Assembly (NCBI GenBank): GCA_025451845.1
Contig: JANWJS010000011.1
Coordinates: 62,001 to 126,000, forward strand
From: Steroidobacteraceae bacterium
Lineage (GTDB): Bacteria > Pseudomonadota > Gammaproteobacteria > Steroidobacterales > Steroidobacteraceae
Length of the DNA stretch: 64,000 nucleotides
Direction of reading: 5' to 3'
Under the pieces are notes generated by a model that was not told the DNA's origin, did not search any database, and was given only the letters and a program-made list of their open reading frames with translations. The position numbers and the translations under genes were made by a program. Below, one piece after another: positions 1 to 8,026 of the stretch. Position 1 is the stretch's first letter. Every line of letters starts with the position of its first letter.

Positions 1-334
1 AGCCGGCGGCAATACGCTGGATCTGCCGGGCCGCGTTGCTGCCGTCGCTGCCGGCGCAAACGAGTATGGCGTAGGCACGACCCTGGATGCGATCCAGCAC
101 AAAATAGTAGGTGCGATCGAAGAAATCCTTCATGACCCCCGACATCGCCGCGAGATTCTCGGGGCAGGCGAAGAGATAACCGTCACACTCGATCAGTGCC
201 TGCGGACCGGCGGCAGCGGCTGGCTCCAGGCGCACCGTCACGCCGACCTCGCGCCGTGCTCCTGCTGCGGCGGCCTGTGCCATCTGCAGCGTGCCGCCCG
301 TGACGGAATGATGGACGATCAGGAGGCTCTTCAA
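1..334 (-). CDS. Flavodoxin-like / NADPH-dependent FMN reductase family protein (partial)
   Basis: The C-terminus lies outside the window; 111 residues are visible. The N-terminus (MKSLLIVHHSVTGGT) is a flavodoxin strand plus phosphate-binding loop, and a later CPENLAAMSGVMKDFFDR stretch matches the second FMN loop of the WrbA/flavodoxin fold. The start must be TTG at 334-332, because an in-frame TAA lies one codon upstream (340-338) and is also the stop of the preceding gene, an Old Yellow Enzyme. The tight coupling suggests two flavin-dependent redox enzymes expressed together. The substrate cannot be read from the sequence. Confidence 0.8.
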   Translation of the reverse strand, partial: MKSLLIVHHSVTGGTLQMAQAAAAGARREVGVTVRLEPAAAAGPQALIECDGYLFACPENLAAMSGVMKDFFDRTYYFVLDRIQGRAYAILVCAGSDGSNAARQIQRIAAG

Positions 335-337
335 CGC

Positions 338-1441
338 TTACCCCGCGGCCTGCGCACGCACGCCGTCGAGCGCGGCCTCCGCTCCCGCTGTGTCCTGAGT
401 GGGATAATCCGTGTAGCCCAACGCGCCGCCGCGATAAAAGGTGTCGGTTTGCGGTGCGTTGAGCGCTGCGCCGGAGAGAAAGCGTGCCGGCAGGTCGGGG
501 TTGGCGATGAAGAGCTTGCCGAAGGCGACCGCGTCGGCTCTGTCTGCATCGAGCGCCTGCTGCGCGCTCTCGTGGGTGAATCGCTCGTTGGTGATGTAGA
601 CACCGCCGAAGGCGGCCCTGAGCTGTGGACCGATACTGTCGGGGCCCACGTATTCCCGGGCGCAGAGGAAGGCGATCCTGCGGCGGCCCAGCTCGCGGGC
701 GACATAGCCGAAGGTGGCCGCGCGATTCGAATCACCCATCGAGTGAGAATCAGCGCGCGGGGCGAGGTGCACGCCTACACGGCCTGGACCCCATACGGAT
801 ATGGCTGCGTCCGCGGCCTCCAGTAGCAGTCGGGCGCGATTTTTCACCGGACCGCCATACTCGTCCTCACGGTGATTGCTGCCGTCCTGCAGAAACTGAT
901 CGAGGAGATAACCGTTGGCCCCGTGCAGCTCGACGCCATCGAAACCGGCGAGCTCGGCATTCTGTGCACCGCGGGTGAACGCAGCTACGATTTCCGGAAT
1001 CTCGCTGCGCTCGAGGGCGCGCGGCGTGACGAAAGGTGTTGCCGGGCGCAGCAGGCTGACATTGCCGCTGGGGGCGAGAGCGCTGGGAGCGACGGGCACC
1101 TTGCCGTCCAGGAAGACAGGATGCGAGATCCTGCCGACATGCCAGAGCTGCAGAAATATCCGGCCGCCCGCGGCGTGGACCGCCTGCGTCACCTGCTTCC
1201 AGCCCGTCACCTGCTCGGTCGACCAGATCCCCGGCGTATCCGCGTAGCCGATGCCCATCGGCGTCACCACGGTGGCTTCCGACAGGATGAGCCCGGCCGA
1301 AGCGCGCTGCGCGTAGTACTCGGCCATTAGGGCGTTGGGCGTGCGCCTGACGCCCGCGCGGCTGCGGGTGAGGGGCGCCATGAGGACGCGGTTCGGCAGC
1401 ACCAGATCGCCTACCTTGAGCGGGTCGCAGAGCGAGGGCAT
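338..1441 (-). CDS. NADH:flavin oxidoreductase, Old Yellow Enzyme family (NemA/12-oxophytodienoate reductase-like)
   Basis: 367 residues, a normal length for the family. It starts with the typical SLCDPLKVGDLVLPNRVLMAPLTRSRA, has the FMN-site LQLWHVGRISHP segment and the substrate-binding His/Asn pair in VELHGANGYLLDQFLQDGSN, and ends with the phosphate-binding AVAFGKLFIANPDLP. Members reduce activated C=C bonds of enones, maleimides or nitro compounds with NADPH and FMN in the cytoplasm. It is followed with no gap by a flavodoxin-like gene and is divergent from an ArsR-type regulator across an 85-base gap that holds a palindrome, so it is probably repressed by that regulator and induced by electrophiles. 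The exact substrate is unknown. Confidence 0.92.
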   Translation of the reverse strand: MPSLCDPLKVGDLVLPNRVLMAPLTRSRAGVRRTPNALMAEYYAQRASAGLILSEATVVTPMGIGYADTPGIWSTEQVTGWKQVTQAVHAAGGRIFLQLWHVGRISHPVFLDGKVPVAPSALAPSGNVSLLRPATPFVTPRALERSEIPEIVAAFTRGAQNAELAGFDGVELHGANGYLLDQFLQDGSNHREDEYGGPVKNRARLLLEAADAAISVWGPGRVGVHLAPRADSHSMGDSNRAATFGYVARELGRRRIAFLCAREYVGPDSIGPQLRAAFGGVYITNERFTHESAQQALDADRADAVAFGKLFIANPDLPARFLSGAALNAPQTDTFYRGGALGYTDYPTQDTAGAEAALDGVRAQAAG

Positions 1442-1462
1442 CGGGGGGCTCCATTCGTATAA

Positions 1463-1481
1463 AGTTCACAAAGATTGAACT
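1463..1481. promoter_or_regulatory. Inverted repeat, candidate ArsR-type operator
   Basis: AGTTCA and TGAACT are perfect 6-base arms separated by 7 bases, in the middle of the 85-base gap between the divergent Old Yellow Enzyme and ArsR-family genes. The position fits a repressor site controlling both promoters. Assignment to this regulator is inference. Confidence 0.5.
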
Positions 1482-1526
1482 ACGGAATATAGGAACTTGC
1501 AACCCCTCTAGAGGTATGATGCGCAC

Positions 1527-1901
1527 ATGAGCCGTCCGCTCGCCCATCCCGCTGCGGCTGCCGTCACCCTGGCGGGCCTTCTCTTCGCGCTCGCCGACCC
1601 GGTGCGGCTCGCGATCGTGCGCGAGCTGCTGCGCAGCCCCGCCGGCCTCAATTGCACGGAAGCGAGGGCGCGGCTCGGGCTCGCGATGCCGAAGTCGACC
1701 TGCTCGCAGCACTATCGGATCCTGCGGGAAAGCGGCCTCATCGCGAGCGAGCGCCGCGGCACGGAGCTGGTGAGCCATGTGCGGGCGCAGGTTCTCACCG
1801 AGCGCTTTCCCGGGCTGCTCGAGTCGGTCTTCGGCGCCTACGAGCGGGAATGTCAGCCGGCGGGGCGGCGGCGCGCCAGCCGCGCTGCAGCAGTCGGCTG
1901 A
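1527..1901 (+). CDS. ArsR/SmtB-family winged-helix transcriptional regulator
   Basis: 124 residues. Residues about 15-95 form a winged helix: LLFALADPVRLAIVRELL is the first helix pair, STCSQHYRILRESGLI is the recognition helix (ArsR pattern SxHLxxL), and ERRGTELVSHV is the wing. The metal-binding ELCVCDL motif of arsenic or zinc sensors is absent; cysteines lie at LNCTE and STCSQ instead, so a redox or organic ligand is more likely than a metal. It is divergent from the Old Yellow Enzyme/flavodoxin pair and probably represses it. The C-terminus is an Arg/Ala-rich tail without recognisable function. Confidence 0.88.
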   Translation: MSRPLAHPAAAAVTLAGLLFALADPVRLAIVRELLRSPAGLNCTEARARLGLAMPKSTCSQHYRILRESGLIASERRGTELVSHVRAQVLTERFPGLLESVFGAYERECQPAGRRRASRAAAVG

Positions 1902-2041
1902 TCGGCAGCTCGCCGGGCTGCGGCAGCGTGACCAACACATTCCAATTGCGCCGACGCCGGTAACAGCGTCGGCAAGCACGCTAGGACCGCGTGACACAAA
2001 AGCAATTGCCTCGGGCATATTCGTGTGTCAGATTCAGCCGG

Positions 2042-3244
2042 ATGAAAAGCGCTTATCTCTGTGATGCCGTGCGCACACCCATCGGCCGCTACGGCGGGGC
2101 TCTATCCGCAGTGCGGACTGATGATCTGGCCGCTATCCCGATCCGCGCGCTGCTTTCCCGGCAATCGAAGGTCGATTGGGGTGCTCTGGATGACGTCGTC
2201 TATGGATGCGCGAATCAGGCGGGTGAGGACAACCGCAATGTCGCGCGGATGGCGCTGCTTCTCGCCGGACTTGCGCAGGAGGTGCCCGGTGCGACGGTGA
2301 ATCGCCTGTGCGGGTCGGGTCTCGATGCCGTGGCAATCGCCGCCCGCGCCATCGCGGCCGGCGAAGCGGATCTGATGATCGCCGGAGGCGTCGAGAGCAT
2401 GAGCCGTGCGCCGTTCGTAGTATCCAAGGCACAGACACCGTTCGCGCGCGACATGGAATTCCACGACACCACGATCGGGTGGCGCTTCGTCAACCCGCTC
2501 ATCAAGGAGCAGTACGGCATCGACTCCATGCCGGAGACGGCCGAGAACGTCGCTGAGCAATGTCGGGTCAGCCGCGCCGACCAGGACGCCTTTGCGCTAC
2601 GCAGCCAGCAGCGCGCCGCAGCGGCTCAAGCCAACGGCGCCCTGGCGCAGGAGATCGTGCCGGTCTCCATTCCGGCGAAGAAAGGCGATCCCACGATCGT
2701 CGATCGCGACGAGCATCCGCGTGCCACCAGTCTCGAAGCGCTGGCCAAGCTCGGCACGCCATTCCGTCGCGGCGGTACCGTGACCGCGGGAAATGCCTCA
2801 GGCGTCAACGACGGCGCATGCGCTTTGCTGTTGGCCAGCGACGCGGCGATCGCGCGGTACGGGCTCACACCACGCGCACGTGTTGTGGGCTCCGCCGCTG
2901 CCGGCGTTGCCCCGCGCGTCATGGGGCTCGGGCCTGTTCCGGCCACTCGGCGGCTGCTCGACCGGTTGCGGCTCGCCATCACGGATTTCGACCTGATCGA
3001 GCTCAACGAGGCCTTCGCTGCTCAGGCGCTTGCGGTCGTACGGGAGCTTGGAATCGCCGACGACGCCGCGCACGTCAATCCACAAGGGGGCGCTATCGCG
3101 CTCGGGCATCCGCTCGGCATGAGCGGCGCGCGCCTCGTCACCACCGCGATGTATCAGCTGCAGCGCTGCGCAGGGCGGCGGGCGCTCTGCACGATGTGCA
3201 TTGGGGTCGGCCAGGGGATCGCACTCGCGATCGAGAGGGTCTGA
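2042..3244 (+). CDS. pcaF: Beta-ketoadipyl-CoA-type thiolase (acetyl-CoA acyltransferase)
   Basis: 400 residues from the ATG at 2042, the usual PcaF/PaaJ length; the frame is open further upstream but [18 protein letters not shown] is the family N-terminus. The acylated nucleophile is Cys90 in [11 protein letters not shown]. The other catalytic elements are LNEAFAAQA, the His in [19 protein letters not shown] and the C-terminal Cys in [10 protein letters not shown]. The family cleaves 3-oxoadipyl-CoA to succinyl-CoA and acetyl-CoA in aromatic degradation. No other pca or paa gene is in the window, so a general 3-ketoacyl-CoA thiolase role is possible. A PLP dehydratase follows 5 bases downstream, probably in the same operon. 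Confidence 0.85.
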   Translation: MKSAYLCDAVRTPIGRYGGALSAVRTDDLAAIPIRALLSRQSKVDWGALDDVVYGCANQAGEDNRNVARMALLLAGLAQEVPGATVNRLCGSGLDAVAIAARAIAAGEADLMIAGGVESMSRAPFVVSKAQTPFARDMEFHDTTIGWRFVNPLIKEQYGIDSMPETAENVAEQCRVSRADQDAFALRSQQRAAAAQANGALAQEIVPVSIPAKKGDPTIVDRDEHPRATSLEALAKLGTPFRRGGTVTAGNASGVNDGACALLLASDAAIARYGLTPRARVVGSAAAGVAPRVMGLGPVPATRRLLDRLRLAITDFDLIELNEAFAAQALAVVRELGIADDAAHVNPQGGAIALGHPLGMSGARLVTTAMYQLQRCAGRRALCTMCIGVGQGIALAIERV

Positions 3245-3249
3245 CCCCC

Positions 3250-4227
3250 ATGATGAGCTCACCGCCAGGTGATTTGCCGGTCACCTTCGCCGACATCGAA
3301 GCGGCAGCAGCGCGGCTCGAAGGAATCGCCCATCGTACGCCGGTGATGACCTCCAGAACGGCGGACGCCAGGGCTGACGGCAAGCTCTTTTTCAAGTGCG
3401 AGAATCTGCAGCGCGGCGGTGCGTTCAAGATTCGCGGCGCATACAACGCAATTGCGCTGCTGACCCCGGATCAACGCCGCCATGGCGTGATTACGTTCTC
3501 GTCGGGCAATCACGGTCAGGCAGTGGCTCTTGCGGGACGGCTGCAGGGTGTCGCGGCGACGATCGTGATGCCGAACGATGCGCCTGCTTCGAAGGTGAGT
3601 GCGACCCGGGAGTACGGTGGCGAGATCATTTTCTACGATCGCTACACGGAGAGCCGCGAGGAGATCTGCGCGAAACTGGCGGCGGATCGAGGGCTGACGA
3701 TCATCCCGCCCTTCGATCATGCGCAAGTCATCGCCGGACAGGGCACGGCGGCGCGGGAGCTGTTTCAGGCCGTCGGCGAGCTCGATGTCCTCCTGGTGAA
3801 CCTCGGCGGAGGGGGCCTGCTCGCCGGCAGCGCGCTCGCCGCGCAGGCCCTGAGTCCGCGCTGCCGGGTCGTCGGTGTCGAGCCGGAAGCGGCCAACGAC
3901 GGGCAACAATCCTTGCGCGCCGGCAAGATCATTCGCATTCCGGTGCCGCGCTCCATCGCCGACGGCGCGCTGACCACGTTCCTCGGCGAGCGCAACTTCC
4001 CGATCATCCGCGCGCTCGTTTCTGACATCGTCACCGTGAGCGATCAGATGTTGATCGACACCATGAGGTTCTTCGCCGAGCGTATGAAGATCGTGGCGGA
4101 GCCGACCGGCTGCCTGGGGGCTGCCGCCGCATTGGCCAAGCGGGCTCATCAGCCCGGCGAGCGCATCGGGGTCCTGATCAGCGGCGGCAACATCGATCTG
4201 GCGCGCTATGCGGAGCTTCTGCGCTGA
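3250..4227 (+). CDS. PLP-dependent threonine/serine dehydratase (TdcB/serine racemase-like)
   Basis: 325 residues, matching the short catabolic threonine dehydratases that lack the C-terminal ACT regulatory domain. Lys60 in GAFKIRGAYNA is the expected Schiff-base lysine, the SSGNHGQAVA loop binds the substrate, and NLGGGGLLAG binds the cofactor phosphate; SGGNIDL is the C-terminal cofactor contact. The family converts threonine or serine to the 2-oxoacid and ammonia; close relatives act on hydroxyaspartate or racemise serine, and these cannot be told apart here. ATG at 3250 is followed by a second ATG at 3253. It lies 5 bases after the thiolase gene. Confidence 0.88.
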   Translation: MMSSPPGDLPVTFADIEAAAARLEGIAHRTPVMTSRTADARADGKLFFKCENLQRGGAFKIRGAYNAIALLTPDQRRHGVITFSSGNHGQAVALAGRLQGVAATIVMPNDAPASKVSATREYGGEIIFYDRYTESREEICAKLAADRGLTIIPPFDHAQVIAGQGTAARELFQAVGELDVLLVNLGGGGLLAGSALAAQALSPRCRVVGVEPEAANDGQQSLRAGKIIRIPVPRSIADGALTTFLGERNFPIIRALVSDIVTVSDQMLIDTMRFFAERMKIVAEPTGCLGAAAALAKRAHQPGERIGVLISGGNIDLARYAELLR

Positions 4228-4246
4228 GAAGCAACGGGTGGTCCGC

Positions 4247-4735
4247 TCAGAGGTCGCCGGGCGGCTCCTCTCGAACCCGGTAAATCCGCAAGCCGGCGCT
4301 CTCGTAGACACGCAAAGCCGCCGGGTGGTCCCAATGGTCGGTATGGAGCCAGATTCTCCCGGGCTGCAGCTTCCATTCAGAGTGGAGGGCCGTGCGCAGG
4401 AGCCAGGAGCCCAACCCCTTGCCTTGGGCTGCCGGGACCAGCCCAAAATTCCGCAGCTCGATCTCGGCTAAGCTGCGTTCAAATTCACAAAACCCGAGAG
4501 CCTGGCGCTCACGGTCTCTGAGCACGTAAATCTGACTTCGCTCCGACTCCAGAAGACGAGTCAGTTCCGTGCGCGGCATCTTCAGGCGCTGATCCCAGCG
4601 AACCGGCGCTCCGACAACCGTGTACAGATCCAGGTACTCGCTGACCGGCAGCTTCTCTCGAGAAATGCGTTCCTCACCCGAATGGGCCGGAATCGGCGCC
4701 GGAATCTGGGTCAACTCGAGATAGCTTACGCGCAC
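4247..4735 (-). CDS. GNAT-family N-acetyltransferase
   Basis: 162 residues. The central IELRNFGLVPAAQGKGLG segment is GNAT motif A with the pyrophosphate-binding Q-G-K-G-L-G loop for acetyl-CoA; HPAALRVYESAGLRIYR is motif B. The acceptor substrate is unknown. It is convergent with the dehydratase gene and divergent from the ParD/nucleotidyltransferase gene. Confidence 0.85.
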   Translation of the reverse strand: MRVSYLELTQIPAPIPAHSGEERISREKLPVSEYLDLYTVVGAPVRWDQRLKMPRTELTRLLESERSQIYVLRDRERQALGFCEFERSLAEIELRNFGLVPAAQGKGLGSWLLRTALHSEWKLQPGRIWLHTDHWDHPAALRVYESAGLRIYRVREEPPGDL

Positions 4736-4787
4736 GATGGCGGCCTCCCGATCGTGTACGCCTAGAATAACAAAAAACGCTAAAGAT

Positions 4788-4796
4788 TGCTATATT
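4788..4796 (+). promoter_or_regulatory. Candidate extended -10 promoter for the ParD-nucleotidyltransferase gene
   Basis: TGCTATATT matches an extended -10 (TGn plus TATAAT, 5 of 6) in an AT-rich patch unusual for this region. No good -35 is seen, as extended -10 promoters allow. The predicted transcript start would leave a leader of only about 13 bases containing the GGGAGGAAG ribosome site, so the call is tentative. Confidence 0.35.
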
Positions 4797-4815
4797 GGCC
4801 CGGGAGGAAGCCACC

Positions 4816-5265
4816 ATGAACATCTCTCTCACTCCAGAGCTCGAGCAGTACATCCGAAACAAAGTGGACTCGGGGCTCTATGGCAATGCCAGCGAGGTGG
4901 TTCGCGAGGCGCTGCGATTGCTGGTCGGACGGGAGACCGTCACTACCGTACAGCCGCGGCGCCAGGCGCCGCGCAGCGAGCACATCCATGCCGAGCTCAA
5001 GGCCCTCGAGAGGCCGTTGCGGGAGCGTGGACTCACAGCGCTGGCGCTCTTGGGTTCCATTGCGCGAGATACGGCGCGACCCGACAGCGATGTGAATGTC
5101 CTCATCGAGGTTGCTGCGGATGTCCGTTTCAGCCTCGTCGATCTCGTATCGGTGAAGGACTTCCTCGAGGACAAGTTAGGCCGGACAGTCGACGTAGTGA
5201 CGCGCGACGGTCTGGATCCCGCCATTCGTGAACGGGTCATCCGCGAAGCACGCGCGATATTCTAG
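4816..5265 (+). CDS. Fusion of a ParD-like ribbon-helix-helix domain and a minimal nucleotidyltransferase (MntA-like)
   Basis: 149 residues. ATG at 4816 is chosen for its strong GGGAGGAAG ribosome site; a TTG at 4795 is the alternative. Residues 1-40 (MNISLTPELEQYIRNKV, then GNASEVVREALRLLV) look like a ParD/CC2985-type antitoxin DNA-binding domain. Residues about 75-149 look like a minimal nucleotidyltransferase (MNT) with the GSx10D signature (LLGSIARDTARPDSDVNVLI), but the second catalytic Asp of DxD is Asn. MNT antitoxins normally modify a HEPN toxin encoded next door, and ParD normally pairs with ParE; neither partner is adjacent. The protein may be an orphan antitoxin, an inactive nucleotidyltransferase used as a regulator, or something new. 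Confidence 0.75.
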   Translation: MNISLTPELEQYIRNKVDSGLYGNASEVVREALRLLVGRETVTTVQPRRQAPRSEHIHAELKALERPLRERGLTALALLGSIARDTARPDSDVNVLIEVAADVRFSLVDLVSVKDFLEDKLGRTVDVVTRDGLDPAIRERVIREARAIF

Positions 5266-5294
5266 TGAATAGAGACCCCTCCCGGTACGCATGA

Positions 5295-5568
5295 TCACAT
5301 GCTGGTGGCGATCACCGTGCCATTGCCGGCATCGGCAATGTCATCCGGCACGACTATCACGATACCTACCCCACTGTGTTGTGGGAGACCTGCGTCAAAG
5401 ATATGGAGCCCCTCAAGAGCTCGCTTTTGCGCGGTGAGGTCTTGCTCCGCCTGAGTCACCCGGGCCTGCTCCATGTAGGAGCCGTACGCGGAAACCGCAA
5501 GAACGGCCGGCGTACTGGTGACCACAGTTGCCAGCAGCAGCTCGAGCAGCGTGAAACCTCGGATCCAT
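5295..5568 (-). pseudogene. Broken prepilin-like (type IV pilin / pseudopilin) gene
   Basis: In one frame the sequence reads GFTLLELLLATVV (from 5558), a class III prepilin leader with the Glu5 position, followed by SAYGSYMEQARVTQAEQDL and about 55 more residues to a stop at 5295. No ATG, GTG or TTG lies between this motif and the in-frame stop at 5606-5604. An ATG at 5568 sits one frame off; deleting one base near 5560 would give a three-residue leader joined to GFTLLEL. This looks like a frameshifted, probably truncated pilin-like gene. The remaining reading frame is short (about 88 residues after the cleavage site) and no other pilus gene is nearby. Confidence 0.5.
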
Positions 5569-5865
5569 CTGCCAGACGTTTCGCGGAAACGTGGGGGGAA
5601 CGCTCATATGCATTAGGTCAAATCGAATACGGATCGGACACTGGAATCAAGCAGCGACCTTAGCGGCGCCAGCAGGCTCTTCTTGAGCGAAGGGGAGGGC
5701 GGCCTGTACGGCGCCGAGACCGGGTCAGCACGTCCCTTGAGCCATGATTCGCCGGGCTCGCGAAGGCATGCGCTTTGCGCTGGGCCCTGCACGCGAGGTT
5801 TGGGAAGCGCCGAGTAATGGATACGCGGGTGAACCCTGGCGCCCGCACCGGGGACGCACCCCTAC
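5569..5865. other. Non-coding stretch upstream of the glycosyltransferase locus
   Basis: Together with the prepilin remnant this forms the largest gene-poor interval in the window. Open frames here are low-complexity shadows without recognisable motifs. No RNA gene or convincing terminator was seen. It probably contains the promoter of the gene at 5866, but no clear -35/-10 pair could be assigned. Confidence 0.5.
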
Positions 5866-7008
5866 ATGAAGCTCGCGCTGGTCGTTCCCGGAGGCGTCGA
5901 TCGCAGCGGGGAATACCGTGTCATACCGGCACTCCTCGCGCTGATCGAGCGGCTGTCGCTGCATCATGAAGTCCACGTGTTCGCGCTGAATCAGGAGCCG
6001 GCCCCCGCCGCTTGGGACCTGCTCGGCGCACGGGTCCATAATGTCGGGCGCGGCGCCACGCGGGTACGCGCCTTCCGCGCGATCCTGCGGGAGCACCGGT
6101 CTTCGCCTTTTTGCCTCCTGCAATCTTTCTTCTCCGGGGGCTGCGGTCTCGTTGCCGTCTCCGCCGCGCGCGTGCTCGGGATCCCGAGCACCGTGCATGT
6201 GGCCGGCGGGGAGCCCGCGCGCCTTCCCGACATTCGTTTCGGTGGCCGACTGACTTGGCAGGGCCGGTTGCAGGAGCGAGTGGTCTTCACCGCGGCGAGC
6301 GCGCTCACGGCCGCGAGCGCGCCGCAGCTCGACCTCCTCGCCAGGCTCGGAGTGGCGGCGAGGCGAGTGCCGCTCGGCGTCGATTGCGTGCAGGCCTGGC
6401 CAGCGCGGGCGCCAGTGCCGCGGCGCGCGGAGGAGCCCGCCCGGCTGCTGCATGTGGCGAGTCTCAATCGAGTGAAGGACCAGCCGACGCTGCTGCGCGC
6501 CCTGGCACAATTGGCCCAGGGGCCGCAGCCCTTCCATGTGGATATCGTCGGCGAGGATACGCTCGGCGGCGCGATGCAGCGGCTCGCGCGCGAGCTCGGT
6601 ATCGCCGACAGATTGCGGTTCCACGGTTTCATGACCCAGCGGCAACTGCTGCCGCTCATGCACGCGGCCCACGTGCTGGTCGTCTCCTCCCGCCATGAGG
6701 CGGGTCCGGTGGCGGTTCTCGAGGCCGCCACCGTCGGCGTGCCGACGGTCGGCACGGCCGTGGGGCACGTAGCGGAGTGGGCACCCGAAGCCGCGATCGC
6801 CGTGCCGGTCGGGGATGGGCAGTCGCTCGCGGCTGCGCTTTGCCATGTGCTCGCCGACGAGGAGCTCCGTCTGCGTCTGGCGCGGGCGGCTTGGGCTCGC
6901 GCCGTCTGGGAGGATGCCGACTACACGGCAGGTTGTTTTGAGGCGCTCTACGAAGAATTGACGGCGCGCCCCCGGCGAGCCGCGACGATGGCTGCCGCAC
7001 GCCGCTGA
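5866..7008 (+). CDS. Glycosyltransferase, GT4 family (GT-B fold)
   Basis: 380 residues. The N-terminal Rossmann half starts MKLALVVPGGVDRSGEYRV. The C-terminal donor-binding half has LLHVASLNRVKDQPTLLRAL, a LRFHGFMTQRQLLPLM segment, and the GT4 E-x7-E-like region HEAGPVAVLEAATVGVPTVG. Such enzymes transfer a nucleotide-linked sugar with retention. First gene of the plus-strand biosynthetic series; 34 bases separate it from the radical SAM gene. Donor and acceptor are unknown. Confidence 0.88.
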   Translation: MKLALVVPGGVDRSGEYRVIPALLALIERLSLHHEVHVFALNQEPAPAAWDLLGARVHNVGRGATRVRAFRAILREHRSSPFCLLQSFFSGGCGLVAVSAARVLGIPSTVHVAGGEPARLPDIRFGGRLTWQGRLQERVVFTAASALTAASAPQLDLLARLGVAARRVPLGVDCVQAWPARAPVPRRAEEPARLLHVASLNRVKDQPTLLRALAQLAQGPQPFHVDIVGEDTLGGAMQRLARELGIADRLRFHGFMTQRQLLPLMHAAHVLVVSSRHEAGPVAVLEAATVGVPTVGTAVGHVAEWAPEAAIAVPVGDGQSLAAALCHVLADEELRLRLARAAWARAVWEDADYTAGCFEALYEELTARPRRAATMAAARR

Positions 7009-7042
7009 ACCCTGCGGCCCTTTCCGGGAACTCAATTGAGCG

Positions 7043-8026
7043 ATGCCATGCCATCCCGAATCACCGCTGCGTCGCCTGCCGCTGGTGACGCTTCTTCTGA
7101 GCGAGCGCTGCAACTCGCGCTGCATCACCTGCGACTACTGGCGGCACGGGCGCGCCGATCTCGACCTCGCATCGGTGAGAGAGCTGCTGCCGAGCCTGCG
7201 CCGCCTCGGTACGGCGACGGTGGTCCTTTCAGGCGGCGAGCCGCTCGTCAACCGCGAATGGGCTGACATCGCATCGCTCCTCGCGGCCGAAGGGCTCGAG
7301 GTCTGGCTGCTGACCTCCGGCCTGTCGCTCGCCAAGCATGCGCGGCGCGCCGGCCAGCTCTTTCGAAGCATTACCGTTTCCCTCGATGGCACCGACCCGG
7401 CGACCTACGCTGCCATCCGCGGCGTCGATGCTTTCGATGTGGTATGCAATGGCATCCGCGCTGCGGTAGATGCGGGCGTGCGGGTGACGGTGCGCGTGAC
7501 GCTGCAGCGCGCTAACTTCAGACAGCTGGCTTCTTTCGTGGACCTGACCCGCGGGCTCGGGACGCGGCAGGTGTCGTTTCTGGCCGTGGATGTCGCCAAC
7601 CCGCATGCGTTTGCGCGGCATGAGGGTTTCGGGTCCGATCTTGCGCTGCGTCCCGCGGAGCTCGAGGAGTTCGCCCGGCTGATCTGCGCTCTGGAGCGGG
7701 ATCGCAACGAGGCGTTCAGCTCCGGATTCATTGCGGAGAATCCGCACAAGCTGCGGCGCATCCTGCAGTACTTCTCCGCGGTATGTGGCCTCGACCCGTA
7801 TCCGCCGGTACGTTGCAATGCGCCCGAGTTCTCGGCCGTCATCGATCCACGGGGCCGTGTCAGTCCGTGTTTCTTCATTGCTGGACCGTCCGAAGCCTTG
7901 GCGCGCGATGGGCTCGATGAGGCGCTCAATCGCGGCGACATGGTTGCGCTGCGCACGACCATCCGTGCTGGAGAGCGGCCCGAATGCAAGACCTGCGTCT
8001 GCTCGATGTGGCGGGAGTGCGCATGA
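7043..8026 (+). CDS. Radical SAM protein with SPASM-like C-terminal cysteines
   Basis: 327 residues. Cys23, Cys27 and Cys30 in LSERCNSRCITCDYW bind the catalytic [4Fe-4S] cluster; TVVLSGGEPLV is the SAM-binding GGE motif and ITVSLDGTDPATY follows the MoaA/SPASM pattern. The C-terminus has cysteines in VRCNAPEF, VSPCFF and ECKTCVCSMWRECA, fitting auxiliary cluster(s). Substrates of this group include peptides, sugars and lipids. The stop overlaps the next methyltransferase start (ATGA), and the neighbours are glycosyltransferases, so a sugar or glycolipid substrate is more likely than a peptide; no precursor peptide gene was found. Confidence 0.88.
   Translation: MPCHPESPLRRLPLVTLLLSERCNSRCITCDYWRHGRADLDLASVRELLPSLRRLGTATVVLSGGEPLVNREWADIASLLAAEGLEVWLLTSGLSLAKHARRAGQLFRSITVSLDGTDPATYAAIRGVDAFDVVCNGIRAAVDAGVRVTVRVTLQRANFRQLASFVDLTRGLGTRQVSFLAVDVANPHAFARHEGFGSDLALRPAELEEFARLICALERDRNEAFSSGFIAENPHKLRRILQYFSAVCGLDPYPPVRCNAPEFSAVIDPRGRVSPCFFIAGPSEALARDGLDEALNRGDMVALRTTIRAGERPECKTCVCSMWRECA

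Noticed and set aside
5266-5865. HEPN or ParE toxin partner downstream of the ParD-nucleotidyltransferase gene
   Set aside because: Frames here show neither the HEPN RxxxxH motif nor a ParE fold; the only recognisable signal is the prepilin leader on the opposite strand.
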